Assembly (NCBI RefSeq): GCF_029395435.1
Contig: NZ_CP113915.1
Coordinates: 372,001-436,000 of the forward strand
DNA from: Bifidobacterium sp. ESL0790
GTDB taxonomy: Bacteria > Actinomycetota > Actinomycetes > Actinomycetales > Bifidobacteriaceae
DNA: 64,000 nt
Reading direction: 5' to 3'
Below, in pieces: positions 36,497-44,737 of this stretch. The first letter of the stretch is position 1; every line of letters starts with the position of its first letter. Under the pieces are notes generated by a model. It was not told where the DNA came from. It worked only from the letters and a program-made list of their open reading frames with translations, and did not search any database. The translations under genes and the position numbers were made by a program.

Positions 36497-37261
36497 ATGG
36501 CTCAAATCAAGGATTTACTCAACGAAAACACCGTGGTGCGCCCCGACGGACGTGCTGTCGACGAGCTGCGACCCGTCAAGATCACCCGTAATTTCACCGA
36601 CGCCCCCGAAGGCTCCGTGCTCATCGAGTGCGGCAACACCCGCGTGATGTGCACCGCCACTTTCGCGCCCGGTGTGCCGCGCTGGCGCAAGGATTCCGGG
36701 CTCGGCTGGGTCACCGCCGAATACGCGATGCTGCCACGCGCCACCTCCGAGCGCACGCCGCGCGAATCGGTGCGTGGCAAGGTCGGCGGGCGCACGCAGG
36801 AGATCAGCCGTTTGGTCGGCCGCTGCCTGCGCGGTGTCATCGACATGAAGGCTCTCGGCGAGAACCAGGTGCAGCTGGACTGCGACGTGCTGCAGGCCGA
36901 CGGTGGCACCCGCACCGCGTCGGTGACCGGCGCATACGTCGCGCTGGTCGACGCGTTGCACTGGGCCGAGAAGCACAAGCACATCCGTTCCGCCGAGAAG
37001 GCCATCAAGGACCAGATTTCCGCGGTTTCCGTAGGCATCATCAACGGCACCCCGATGCTCGACCTGCCCTATATCGAGGACAGCCAGGCCATGACCGACA
37101 TGAACGTCGCGATGACCGGCTCCGGCAAGTTCATCGAGATCCAGGGCACCGCCGAGCACCGTCCCTTCACCCGCGACGAGCTCAACGTGCTGCTCGAGCT
37201 GGCCGAGAAGGGCAACAAGGAGCTCCAGCGCGCGCAGAACGAGGCGCTCGCGTCGGACTGA
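36497..37261 (+). CDS. rph: ribonuclease PH
   Basis: 254 residues, usual length. [19 protein letters not shown] is the N-terminal signature, and [26 protein letters not shown] carries the phosphate-binding arginines (positions about 85-110). [16 protein letters not shown] follows. The enzyme trims tRNA 3' ends with phosphate. It is followed by rdgB, the common actinobacterial pair, but here a repeat array separates them. Confidence 0.97.
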   Translation: MAQIKDLLNENTVVRPDGRAVDELRPVKITRNFTDAPEGSVLIECGNTRVMCTATFAPGVPRWRKDSGLGWVTAEYAMLPRATSERTPRESVRGKVGGRTQEISRLVGRCLRGVIDMKALGENQVQLDCDVLQADGGTRTASVTGAYVALVDALHWAEKHKHIRSAEKAIKDQISAVSVGIINGTPMLDLPYIEDSQAMTDMNVAMTGSGKFIEIQGTAEHRPFTRDELNVLLELAEKGNKELQRAQNEALASD

Positions 37262-37267
37262 CATTGG

Positions 37268-37445
37268 GTTTGGTCGCATTGGTGACGCAAACCAGCTGAT
37301 TGCCGTCGCAAACGCAATATGACTGTGCGGATAGGTTGCAAACGTGACGGTAAACGGTTGCGTAGCGTCACAAATGTGAGGTCAAGCACTTATTGGATTG
37401 CGAATGGGACGGTAAAAGGCTGATTGCCGTCGCAAATGCAACCAA
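37268..37445. repeat. diverged three-unit copy of the GACGCAAA repeat family, 61-62 bp period
   Basis: Units begin near 37272 (GGTCGCATTGGTGACGCAAA), 37334 (GGTTGCAAACGTGACGGTAA) and 37395 (GGATTGCGAATGGGACGGTAA, given from its first 20 bases), 62 and 61 bp apart. Each faces GCCGTCGCAAA or GCGTCACAAA, allowing a hairpin. The family is the one at 20493-20910, with more divergence. It lies between rph and rdgB. Confidence 0.8.
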
Positions 37446-37460
37446 CGAAGGGATGGAAAC

Positions 37461-38135
37461 ATGAAAATCGTCGTCGCGACACATAATGAGGGCAAATTGC
37501 CTGAGATCCGCAATATCATCGAGGCGGAACTGGGTGAGGCCGCCCGTCACGTCGAGCTGGTGTCGGCCGGGTCGATGAACCTGCCCGATCCCGTGGAGGA
37601 CGGCGTCACCTTCGAGGAGAACGCGCTGATCAAGGCGCGGGACGTGGCCAAACGTACCGGTCTGCCGGCGCTCGCCGACGACAGCGGACTCATCGTCGAC
37701 GTGCTCGGCGCGGCTCCCGGAATCCTGTCGGCGCGCTGGGCCGGTGCCCACGGCCACGACAAAGCCAACAACGCGCTGCTTCTCGCGCAGATCGAGGACA
37801 TTCCCGACGGCAAACGCAACGCCCACTTCAACTGCGCGGCCGCCTTGGTGGTGCCGAAGCATTGTGGCGAGGAGCGCCCCGATGGCTCCACGCCGAAGGC
37901 CCGGGAAACCGTTGAGCTGGGCGAGATGCGCGGCGTGATTGTCCGCGAGCCGCGCGGCGAGAACGGTTTCGGCTATGATTCCATTTTCGTGCCCAACGAC
38001 CAGCCCGGCCGCCTCAATGACGACGGCGAGAAACTCACCAGTGCCGAGATGAGCGCCGATGAGAAGAACGCCATCTCCCACCGCCACAAGGCCTTTGTGG
38101 CCCTCGCTCCGGCCATCAAGGAGCTTATCGGCTGA
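37461..38135 (+). CDS. rdgB: RdgB/HAM1 family non-canonical purine NTP pyrophosphatase
   Basis: 224 residues. MKIVVATHNEGKLPEIR is the nucleotide-binding start, LADDSGLIVDVLGAAPGILSA the central signature, and GFGYDSIF with SHRHKAF the C-terminal ones. The enzyme hydrolyses ITP, XTP and dITP to monophosphates and keeps them out of nucleic acids. It follows rph. Confidence 0.96.
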   Translation: MKIVVATHNEGKLPEIRNIIEAELGEAARHVELVSAGSMNLPDPVEDGVTFEENALIKARDVAKRTGLPALADDSGLIVDVLGAAPGILSARWAGAHGHDKANNALLLAQIEDIPDGKRNAHFNCAAALVVPKHCGEERPDGSTPKARETVELGEMRGVIVREPRGENGFGYDSIFVPNDQPGRLNDDGEKLTSAEMSADEKNAISHRHKAFVALAPAIKELIG

Positions 38136-38148
38136 GGAAGTAATGAAT

Positions 38149-38238
38149 GTGCGCTCACACTTTAGGGCAGATAGCCGAGTCAGATTGGCAGAATTCCGCC
38201 AATTCTCGCCGTCTATCCGCCTTAAAGTGTGAGCGCAC
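38149..38238. repeat. 90-bp long-arm inverted repeat
   Basis: GTGCGCTCACACTTTA (38149-38164) pairs perfectly with TAAAGTGTGAGCGCAC (38223-38238). The stem continues with GATAG/CTATC, and an inner hairpin ATTGGC/GCCAAT sits in the loop. It begins 13 bp after the rdgB stop. It may terminate transcription, but the arms are far longer than a terminator needs and there is no T-run. Confidence 0.75.
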
Positions 38239-38336
38239 TTTACCTATAAACCCATCTTCCCCGTGAACGACGTCCCCACATGTGCCACCCCAACCGCAGT
38301 CCCCGTCGCCGAATGCCTGACTCTGCAGCAGCCAAC

Positions 38337-38445
38337 CAGTGGAAAAAGCATCAAAACGGGCCGAATTTGGTGCTTTTCCCACTGGGATGGAGCTTACTGC
38401 GATGAAAAGCACCTTTTCCGTGCTGTTTTGGCGCTTTTCCCACTG
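38337..38445. repeat. double-hairpin AAAAGCAC element, copy 1
   Basis: Two consecutive hairpins, with left arms containing AAAAGC at 38344 and 38405 (61 bp apart) and right arms ending TGCTTTTCCCACTG and GCGCTTTTCCCACTG. It lies between the convergent rdgB and AEC transporter genes. Three further copies exist at 46266, 53088 and 54353. Confidence 0.8.
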
Positions 38446-38498
38446 ATTGGTGCTGAGATGGGTTAGGCTGCCGAGTGAGCTGACGATCGCACCGCGGC

Positions 38499-39500
38499 TC
38501 ACATGTGGATGATGAAGTGGGCGGCGGCCATCATCAGGGTGCCCACCACGGCGGTGATGCAGAGGATGAAGCCGGCGAGCTTCGCGTTGCCGAGCACCTT
38601 GTCGGTGAACATCGTCGAGAAGATGGCGGTCGGCGCCAGGCAGCACATCACGGCCGTCTCGCGCACCAGCGGGCCGAACGGCAGCAGGAACCAGGCGGCC
38701 AGCGCAGCGATGATGCCGCATGGAATACGCCAGGCCATCACCTCACCGACGAACCTGAGGTCGCTTTTCGAGCCGGGCAGGTCGGTGAGCATGCCGACCA
38801 TGACCATCGAGCAGAAGGCGTTGGCCGCCGAGAACGGCTGCGAGACCTGCGCGATCCAGTGTGGGAAGCGGAAGTTGACGAGCATGAGCAGCACCATGAG
38901 GATGTAGGTGTCGAAGGCCGGCGAGGTGACGAATCCCTTGATCACGTTGCGAAGGAGTGCGCGGCGCTGCAGTCGTTTGGCGTCGCGGTCCGTGGCCTTG
39001 ATGCGCGGCAGCGTCGGCTCGTCGCCCGCGTTCTGCTCGGCCAGCGTCTTGCCCGGCGCGATGTGCAGCAGGGTCTGGGTCATCACGTTCGTGCCGGCGG
39101 CCACCATGATGTCGTTGCCGATGTCGAACATCGCCGCGGGGATGAGTGCGGCCGGGCCCAGGAACGCTTGCACCATGGGGAAGCAGAAGCAGCCCACGTT
39201 GAATCCACCGCCGTTGAGCATGAGGAAGGCGCGGTCGGCGACGGGGCGGTGGCGGCTGGCGACGAAGATGAGCAGCGGCGGTGTGAGTGCGGCCAGCAGT
39301 GAGAAGCCGGAGAGCAGCAGAAGGTTGAGCTCGTGCGGATTCGTGGCGAACGAATAGATGATCGCGCCGGGCAGCACGATATCGAATTCGAGCACCTGCA
39401 CCACGCGGTAATCCTTCGGCCCGAGGATGCCGGTGCGTTTGAAGAGGTAGCCGAGCAGGATGATGAGCAGCAGCGTCGCCGGTTGGATGAGTGCTGACAT
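38499..39500 (-). CDS. AEC family transporter (auxin efflux carrier type)
   Basis: 333 residues from the ATG at 39500; GGGAGAG lies 9 bases upstream, better than the upstream ATG at 39548. About ten hydrophobic segments are visible, with a cytosolic loop around residues 165-205. The N-terminal LLLIILLGYLFKRTGIL and the NGGGFNVGCFCFPMVQAFLG segment are typical of AEC permeases, which export organic acids such as malate or lactate-related anions. The substrate is not predictable. Confidence 0.88.
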   Translation of the reverse strand: MSALIQPATLLLIILLGYLFKRTGILGPKDYRVVQVLEFDIVLPGAIIYSFATNPHELNLLLLSGFSLLAALTPPLLIFVASRHRPVADRAFLMLNGGGFNVGCFCFPMVQAFLGPAALIPAAMFDIGNDIMVAAGTNVMTQTLLHIAPGKTLAEQNAGDEPTLPRIKATDRDAKRLQRRALLRNVIKGFVTSPAFDTYILMVLLMLVNFRFPHWIAQVSQPFSAANAFCSMVMVGMLTDLPGSKSDLRFVGEVMAWRIPCGIIAALAAWFLLPFGPLVRETAVMCCLAPTAIFSTMFTDKVLGNAKLAGFILCITAVVGTLMMAAAHFIIHM

Positions 39501-39759
39501 GGGCTTGTCTCTCCCGCTTTCTCGGTGCTTGGCGGCGCCGTCGCGCATGGCCCGCCTCGCGTGTTCTCTACGCTGCCAATCATAGGACGAGCGTCGCCAT
39601 CGGGGAATGGTATGTCGTCATTTGGTCGGCGGATGAACGCTTTGGCGCTTGCGGTGTGAGGTGTCGGAGCGTCTGCGTGGCGCGGCGTGGATACCTGCGA
39701 ACCCGACGCTGCCACACGTCAGGGTTGTGCGGGACGTCTGGTAAATTTGGTGAGGTTAC

Positions 39760-39840
39760 GCGCGCATGGCGGAATTGGTAGACGCGCAGGATTTAGGTTC
39801 CTGTGACTTTGTCGTGAGGGTTCGAGTCCCTTTGCGCGCA
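39760..39840 (+). tRNA. tRNA-Leu (anticodon UAG)
   Basis: Acceptor arms GCGCGCA (39760-39766) and TGCGCGC (39833-39839). The anticodon stem CAGGA/TCCTG holds the loop TTTAGGT with anticodon TAG. The T arm contains GTTCGAGTCCC. A long variable arm, as in class II tRNAs, is present. No CCA is encoded. Confidence 0.95.
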
Positions 39841-39891
39841 CTTGTCAGGGCGAGGTTCGAGGCGGAATTATTAGGCTCTGATTTCGATGTT

Positions 39892-40389
39892 TCACATCTG
39901 GATTGGTGTCAGCGTGTAGCCGGCCATTCTGCTGAATCGCTCCAAGTCCGAATAGGAGACGACCAACGTCTCGGTGCTTTTGCCGGCGTGGAAGCCGAGG
40001 CGGGGTTGGTCGCAGAAGTCCGCATCGATCAGAAAACGTAGGTTTTCGATATGCTTTTCGGGCACCGCCAACGGTGACACCAACCCGCTGGTGGTGCCCA
40101 GTTCTTTGGCCAGTTCGTCGTCCGTCGCGAAATTCAGGCTGCTTCGGCTCGTATCGAGTATCTGCGCGAGTCGTTTGAAATCGACGCGTTGTTGCGGGGC
40201 CGCCATGACGAGAATGTAGCTGTAGTCCCTCTTGTTCCGGATCAGCAGGTTTTTCACGATCATGCAGTCGAATTCGGAGCTGTGCTCCATGGTGGTCACC
40301 GGGGCGTGGCGAATCGTCCGGTACTGAATGCCAAATTGATCCAGGCGCCGTTTGTAATAAGCGTTGTTTCCGTCATCGAGTTCGGTCAT
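39892..40389 (-). CDS. YbaK/EbsC-type aminoacyl-tRNA deacylase domain protein
   Basis: 165 residues, the usual length of stand-alone ProX/YbaK-like editing proteins. Features: IVKNLLIRNKRDYSYILVMAA (the lysine-bearing core), LNFATDDELAKELGTTSGLVSPLA (conserved GxxSP loop) and the closing YSDLERF. The family hydrolyses mischarged Ala- or Cys-tRNA-Pro. The exact specificity cannot be read from sequence. Confidence 0.85.
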   Translation of the reverse strand: MTELDDGNNAYYKRRLDQFGIQYRTIRHAPVTTMEHSSEFDCMIVKNLLIRNKRDYSYILVMAAPQQRVDFKRLAQILDTSRSSLNFATDDELAKELGTTSGLVSPLAVPEKHIENLRFLIDADFCDQPRLGFHAGKSTETLVVSYSDLERFSRMAGYTLTPIQM

Positions 40390-40578
40390 GGTTCCTCCGA
40401 TGTCATTTTAAAACATCCGAAGCGCGGAGATGTCGCGTCCCGTTCGTTGGCCGTGTTCGTTTTGGTCATGTCCGTTCGTGCGGATTGCTGAGTGCGCATA
40501 GTCAAAGGATTGTAAGTATTCTTACGATTCGCGTGAATTCGTCAAAGTGATTGACGTTTATCGTTATCATGTAAAGGT

Positions 40579-41418
40579 ATGGACGACTATCGTTACCTCA
40601 ACCCGCCCCAGCAGGATTTCGGTCCGGAGTCGGGCTATCCGCAACAGGATTACTTGCCGCAGCCCGCTTACCCCCAACAGGTCATGCCACCGGCGCAACC
40701 GGGCTACCCCTATCAGCCGCCGCGCAAGCCGAAAAAACACAGGACCAGGACGGTCATCCTCATCGTCGTGCTGATTGTGGTGGCGATAGTTCTCGTGCCA
40801 ATTCTGCTGTTTTTGAGCGTACCTATCATGTTCGGCCTGGACGATTTGCGCAGGGAGGCGGAGACCCCGATGCTGGCGAGGTCCAAGACCGCGGTGGCCA
40901 TGTATACCGATTGCGTGCGGACGGACGTGGAGCCCGGGGCGTTCTCCGGCAAGGCTGTGGACGGGCACGGCAAACCGGTGATTCAGTCGTATACCATCGA
41001 TACTTCCCAACAGAATATCGAGCTCACCCCCGCCAGCACCAGTTTTCGCCTCAACCTCAATGGTGACTCCGACATGTTTCTGACGATTTCGCTGGATGGC
41101 GGCGCGGCAGGTGGGGGTGGCGATGAGATGAGCTGTAGGGCGGTCGCGGAGGACTCGCCAAAACTCATGAAAGCGCTGCAAAAGCATTACGGCGATTGCC
41201 TTGATGATGATTTCTCGAGTCCGCATGATGGTGAGCCGCTTTGCGTCCATGACAACCATCATGGCCAGCTCATCGAATCCATACGCGAGTGCGAAGACAG
41301 CAAACTCCGCGGCAGCCTTCACGCCTGCGTGCCGCCCAAGATGGACGAGGGTGATGACGATGATGGGGGAGGCGGCTCCAACCAGTTCCAGGGAGTTCCG
41401 GGCGATCCTGGGAACTGA
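40579..41418 (+). CDS. single-pass membrane protein with Pro/Gln/Tyr-rich N-terminus, unknown function
   Basis: 279 residues. The first 50 residues are Pro/Gln/Tyr-rich with repeated YPQQ and QPxYP words. One transmembrane helix (TVILIVVLIVVAIVLVPILLF) follows a basic stretch. The outer domain has five cysteines (DCVRT, SCRAV, DCLDD, LCVHD, ECEDS, plus HACVP near the end), suggesting disulfides. The tail is Asp/Gly-rich. No family was recognised; such proteins are common bifidobacterial lineage-specific genes. Confidence 0.75.
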   Translation: MDDYRYLNPPQQDFGPESGYPQQDYLPQPAYPQQVMPPAQPGYPYQPPRKPKKHRTRTVILIVVLIVVAIVLVPILLFLSVPIMFGLDDLRREAETPMLARSKTAVAMYTDCVRTDVEPGAFSGKAVDGHGKPVIQSYTIDTSQQNIELTPASTSFRLNLNGDSDMFLTISLDGGAAGGGGDEMSCRAVAEDSPKLMKALQKHYGDCLDDDFSSPHDGEPLCVHDNHHGQLIESIRECEDSKLRGSLHACVPPKMDEGDDDDGGGGSNQFQGVPGDPGN

Positions 41419-41453
41419 TCAGCCGTTTGAAAGGCGGAGTATCAACGCAAACG

Positions 41454-41497
41454 GGCCGGATCGCTACTTGAGAGAGCAACGATCCGGCCTTGTTTTG
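41454..41497 (+). terminator. intrinsic terminator
   Basis: GGCCGGATCG (41454-41463) pairs with CGATCCGGCC (41480-41489), followed by TTGTTTT. It ends the gene at 40579-41418. Confidence 0.88.
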
Positions 41498-41514
41498 GGT
41501 AATAAGGTGGCGTG

Positions 41515-41600
41515 GGTGTCAGAATAGGCCGCTGGCGATTTCCTGGTGTCCTGTTCGAATCAAGAATCAGGTTGGGCACCCAGAATAGGCCGTTGACGAA
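41515..41600. repeat. short direct repeat CAGAATAGGCCG, 61 bp apart
   Basis: CAGAATAGGCCGCTGGCGA begins at 41520 and CAGAATAGGCCGTTGACGA at 41581. It lies between the terminator and the aldo/keto reductase 3' end. The 61-bp spacing equals the period of the larger repeat arrays in this window. Confidence 0.6.
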
Positions 41601-41714
41601 CCGTTGATGGCTTGTTTTCAGCACGAACCGGCGCATAGAACCCAAGCCTTTACGGGTCCATTGGCCGATCGTTTCCGGCGTGGGCCAATGTGGGTGGCTC
41701 AAAGTCGGTTGCCT

Positions 41715-42734
41715 TTACTTGGTCTCGGGCGGCACGGTGGTGCCGGCGAGCGGCTTGTCGCCCGGGCGGGCCAACGGGCCGACCAGCTCGTGGGCGATGT
41801 AGGGTGCCTCGAGATAGTCCACTTCCTCGGGGCTGAGCTTGACGTCGAGGGCGGCGACGGCCTGGTCGACGCGCTTGGGGGAGCTGCAGCCCACAATCGG
41901 CGCGCTTGGCCTGTGCGTCCAGTGCCAGGCCAGCGCGATCTGCGCCATGCTCACCCTGCGCTTTTCGGCCAGCTCGGCGACGCGGTCGACGATGGGCTGG
42001 TCGATGGCGCGGTCGCGGTCGTACTTGCTGTGCTCCACCTTGTCGGTCCTGCCGCGAAGCGTTTCCGAATTCCAGGTCTTGCGCGCGAGATGGCCGGAAG
42101 CCAGCGGGCTGTAAGGCGTGGGCACGGCGCCATATTGGCGGGCGACGGGAATCAGCTCGCGCTCGTCCTCGCGGTAGATGAGGTTGTAATGGCACTGCAG
42201 GCTCGACAGCCGCGTCCAGCCGTTGCGGTCGGCCACGATTTGCAGGTTGTGGTACTGGTAGCCGTACATCTCGCTGGCGCCGAGCGCCCGCACCTTGCCT
42301 TCGCGCACCAGCTCGTCGAGCGCCTGCATCGTCTCCTCCATGGGAGTGCCGTAGTCGAAACGGTGCAGGATATAAAGGTCGAGATAGTCGGTCTGCAGGC
42401 GTTTGAGGCTGCCTTCGATTTCGCGCTTGATGGCTTTCGCTGAAGAATGGCCCTCGTTGAAATAGACCTTACTGGCGAGCACGACCTGGTCGCGCGGAAC
42501 GTTGAGGTTCTTCAGCGCCTGGCCGATGTACTCCTCGCTGGTGCCACGTGCGTAGCAGTTGGCGGTGTCGATGGCGTTGACGCCAAGCTCGAGCGCGCGG
42601 GCGATGACGGCCTGCGTGCCCTCCTGGTCGATGGTCCAGACGTGTTGTTCCGGGTCGGGCTTGCCGAATGACATGCCTCCGATGAACATCGGCGAGATTT
42701 TGACGCCCGAATCTCCTAGGTTGATGCGTTCCAT
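41715..42734 (-). CDS. aldo/keto reductase
   Basis: 339 residues in a TIM barrel. Catalytic residues are visible: Asp and Tyr in AIDTANCYARG, Lys in VVLASKVYF and His in LYILHRFDYG. LGASEMYGYQYH and the C-terminal SPKRVDQAV complete the cofactor site. NADPH-dependent reduction of aldehydes or ketones is expected. It lies 58 bp downstream of a MerR regulator in the same direction, so it is probably the regulator's target. Confidence 0.92.
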   Translation of the reverse strand: MERINLGDSGVKISPMFIGGMSFGKPDPEQHVWTIDQEGTQAVIARALELGVNAIDTANCYARGTSEEYIGQALKNLNVPRDQVVLASKVYFNEGHSSAKAIKREIEGSLKRLQTDYLDLYILHRFDYGTPMEETMQALDELVREGKVRALGASEMYGYQYHNLQIVADRNGWTRLSSLQCHYNLIYREDERELIPVARQYGAVPTPYSPLASGHLARKTWNSETLRGRTDKVEHSKYDRDRAIDQPIVDRVAELAEKRRVSMAQIALAWHWTHRPSAPIVGCSSPKRVDQAVAALDVKLSPEEVDYLEAPYIAHELVGPLARPGDKPLAGTTVPPETK

Positions 42735-42792
42735 GATGGGCTTCTTTCTGTGGTTTGTGGCGAGTTGATATTGTCGGTTGGATGAGGTTTGG

Positions 42793-43299
42793 TCAGTTTG
42801 ATTTGGCCAGTTTTATAGCGGTTTTTGATTCGTCGTTGTCATTGTCGTGGTTGTCTTTCCAATGACTCAGCTGGTTGACCTTCTCCTCGGCCAGCGCCCC
42901 GAGTCGCCCGGCCTCGGCCTCGTCGCCGGCCGCCACCGCGCCCCAATACTTGATTTTGAGGTTGACGTATTCCTCGCGGGCCTTGAGGAACCGGCGCTCC
43001 TCGACCAGCCGACGCTTCTGGTCGCGCAGCAGCTCGATCTCGGTGGACGCGCCCTCGCGGCCACGCTTGCGGTTGGCCATGTACTCCTTCATCTTGGCCA
43101 GCGGCATGCCGGTCGCCGAAAGGCACGAGATGATCAGCAACGCCTGCAAATCGTCGTCGGAGTAGGTGCGATGTCCGCTTTCCGGGTCGCGGGCGATGGG
43201 CGCGATGATGCCGACGTCTTCGTAATAGCGCAGCGTGCTCTCGGGCAGACCGCAGTAAAGCGACGCCTCGCCGATGGAATGCCAAGCCTGAGTGTTCAT
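42793..43299 (-). CDS. MerR family transcriptional regulator
   Basis: 168 residues from the ATG at 43299 (GAGGGG just upstream). The winged helix-turn-helix IGEASLYCGLPESTLRYYED and the GHRTYSDDDLQAL wing are canonical. A dimerising coiled coil follows (LRDQKRRLVEERRFLKAREEY). No cysteine cluster for metals is seen, so it probably senses a small molecule or redox-active compound. Its own promoter carries a dyad operator between -35 and -10. Confidence 0.92.
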   Translation of the reverse strand: MNTQAWHSIGEASLYCGLPESTLRYYEDVGIIAPIARDPESGHRTYSDDDLQALLIISCLSATGMPLAKMKEYMANRKRGREGASTEIELLRDQKRRLVEERRFLKAREEYVNLKIKYWGAVAAGDEAEAGRLGALAEEKVNQLSHWKDNHDNDNDESKTAIKLAKSN

Positions 43300-43306
43300 G
43301 CCCCTC

Positions 43307-43336
43307 ACTCTATTGACTTCAAGCACTTTAAGTCAA
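43307..43336 (-). promoter_or_regulatory. MerR-type promoter/operator of the merR-akr operon
   Basis: On the minus strand a -35 TTGACT (43336-43331) and a -10 TAGAGT (43312-43307) are separated by 18 bp. The spacer and -35 form a dyad TTGACTT...AAGTCAA (43313-43336). MerR regulators bind such spacer dyads. Nearly the same sequence precedes the gene at 46494. Confidence 0.8.
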
Positions 43337-43415
43337 AACGAAGGGTTGGGCGGTATCGCTTAACGAAAATAACGCGAATCTGCCTTCTAGGGAATCGTGT
43401 TATTTATTGGTTTTA

Positions 43416-43757
43416 TCAGGCAACTTGCCGAGGAAGTAACGGGCTTGCGCCACCAAACAATTCCCGCAGTGCGCTGTAAACCGTACGGAATGAAGGATTG
43501 GCACCTTTTTTCAAAGATTTGTACAGGCTTGACCTTCCTACATTGGCTCGATCGGCAATGGAAGTCATCTTTTTTTGAGCTTTCGCAACTTCGCCCAAAG
43601 CGGCCACAATCATTGACGTAGCTTCATCTTCATCCTCGATGCCGTCCGCCTCGGCAATGACTTCTTTCAGATAGTTTTCCGCATCTTCTTTCGTGTTCAA
43701 GTAATCGGATACATTGAATTCGCTAAAGGTTTCATTTGTAGGTGCCGGCTTTTTCAT
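43416..43757 (-). CDS. HigA-like antitoxin (addiction module antidote)
   Basis: 113 residues from the ATG at 43757, which overlaps the toxin stop as ATGA. The N-terminus SEFNVSDYLNTKEDAENYLKE is followed by a helix-turn-helix, MTSIADRANVGRSSLYKSL. This matches the antidote of HigBA-type modules, placed after the toxin gene. It should bind the toxin and repress the operon. Lower GC than neighbours suggests transfer. Confidence 0.88.
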   Translation of the reverse strand: MKKPAPTNETFSEFNVSDYLNTKEDAENYLKEVIAEADGIEDEDEATSMIVAALGEVAKAQKKMTSIADRANVGRSSLYKSLKKGANPSFRTVYSALRELFGGASPLLPRQVA

Positions 43758-44056
43758 TGCTGTTTCCATTCTTTCCACATGGTCTTTGCCTTGTCGATGT
43801 CTCTGGTTTGAGAGCTTTTGTCCCCGCCTACCAGAAGTAAAACGAGCTGATTACCGTTGCGGGCAAAATAAACTCGGTATCCGGGTCCGGTATTAAAGCG
43901 TTGCTCATAGATGCCATCTTTGATTGATTTGCAGTCTCCAATCAATTTATCTGAGAGCCCAAGTCGTGTTAGCCAGGCAAGGATTTTTCGTTGTGCAGGC
44001 TTATCTCGCAGATGGGCCAACCAATCGTCGAAAGTAGCTGATTTAAGTATTTCCAT
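43754..44056 (-). CDS. HigB/RelE-like toxin (phage Gp49-like)
   Basis: 100 residues. FDDWLAHLRDKPAQRKILAWLTRL, the GPGYRVYFARNG strand pair and LLLVGGDKSSQTRDIDKAKTMW are hallmarks of the RelE-superfamily Gp49-like toxins, ribosome-dependent mRNases. Toxin before antitoxin is the HigBA order. Confidence 0.92.
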   Translation of the reverse strand: MEILKSATFDDWLAHLRDKPAQRKILAWLTRLGLSDKLIGDCKSIKDGIYEQRFNTGPGYRVYFARNGNQLVLLLVGGDKSSQTRDIDKAKTMWKEWKQQ

Positions 44057-44174
44057 ACTTAACTGTATCTTACAAGATACAACTTGTCAAAAAGTGTTGC
44101 AATGTTAATCGTCATATAGAGATAAGTCGTAGTGATGGATGACTCAAAAGATAAGTCGTGAGCGGGAATTAGTG

Positions 44175-44184
44175 TAGCAAGCTA
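44175..44184. promoter_or_regulatory. putative MarR box 1 (TAGCAAGCTA)
   Basis: TAGCAAGCTA overlaps the first base of the marR start codon at 44184. Its exact reverse complement, TAGCTTGCTA, precedes the exporter gene at 44708. An operator here would block transcription or initiation of the regulator itself. Confidence 0.6.
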
Positions 44185-44663
44185 TGGATAAGAGTGATGC
44201 GAAGTTCGATGCGACTGGGGCCGATAGTCTGGGGCCGCTGATCAAGGTGGCGAATACCTTGATCGAGAAGGAACTCAACAACCGTGTTGCTTCGATGTTC
44301 GAGGGATACAGCCTCACCGGTCCGCAGATTACGTTGATGGTGTATCTGCACGATGCGCACGGGCACGCCGTCACTCAGCGCGAGATCGCAGATCGGTTCG
44401 TGCTGAGCCATCCTACGATTCGTGGCATCGTCAAACGGTTGGAAAGCGCGGGGCTTATCGAGACTTCGCAGCTGGAAAGCGATCGCCGGCAGATTCTGCT
44501 TGAGCTCACCGCCGAGGGGCTGCGTTTGATGGACGCGCATATCGAGGACATCCACGCCGCGATGGAGCGGATTAACGCGAGGATCACTGATGGCTTTGGA
44601 GTTGCCGAGCAGAAGAAACTGGTTGCCGCGCTCAAACGCATCGTCACGAACTTCTCTGAATAA
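44184..44663 (+). CDS. MarR family transcriptional regulator
   Basis: 159 residues. The winged helix covers VTQREIADRFVLSHPTIRGIVKRL and the wing ESDRRQILLELTAEG (about residues 62-115). The terminal helices form the dimer interface. It precedes a DHA2-type exporter by 74 bp, so it is its probable repressor, released by an exported toxic ligand. No ribosome site precedes the ATG. Confidence 0.92.
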   Translation: MDKSDAKFDATGADSLGPLIKVANTLIEKELNNRVASMFEGYSLTGPQITLMVYLHDAHGHAVTQREIADRFVLSHPTIRGIVKRLESAGLIETSQLESDRRQILLELTAEGLRLMDAHIEDIHAAMERINARITDGFGVAEQKKLVAALKRIVTNFSE

Positions 44664-44707
44664 TCGTGATTTCGTTCACCCAGTTAGTTTTATTTTTATC
44701 AAAACTG

Positions 44708-44717
44708 TAGCTTGCTA
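44708..44717. promoter_or_regulatory. putative MarR box 2 (TAGCTTGCTA)
   Basis: TAGCTTGCTA lies 20 bp upstream of the exporter start and is the reverse complement of box 1 at 44175. One flanking base on each side also matches (GTAGCTTGCTAT versus GTAGCAAGCTAT). Confidence 0.6.
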
Positions 44718-44737
44718 TAAATTAGGAAAGGTTACCA

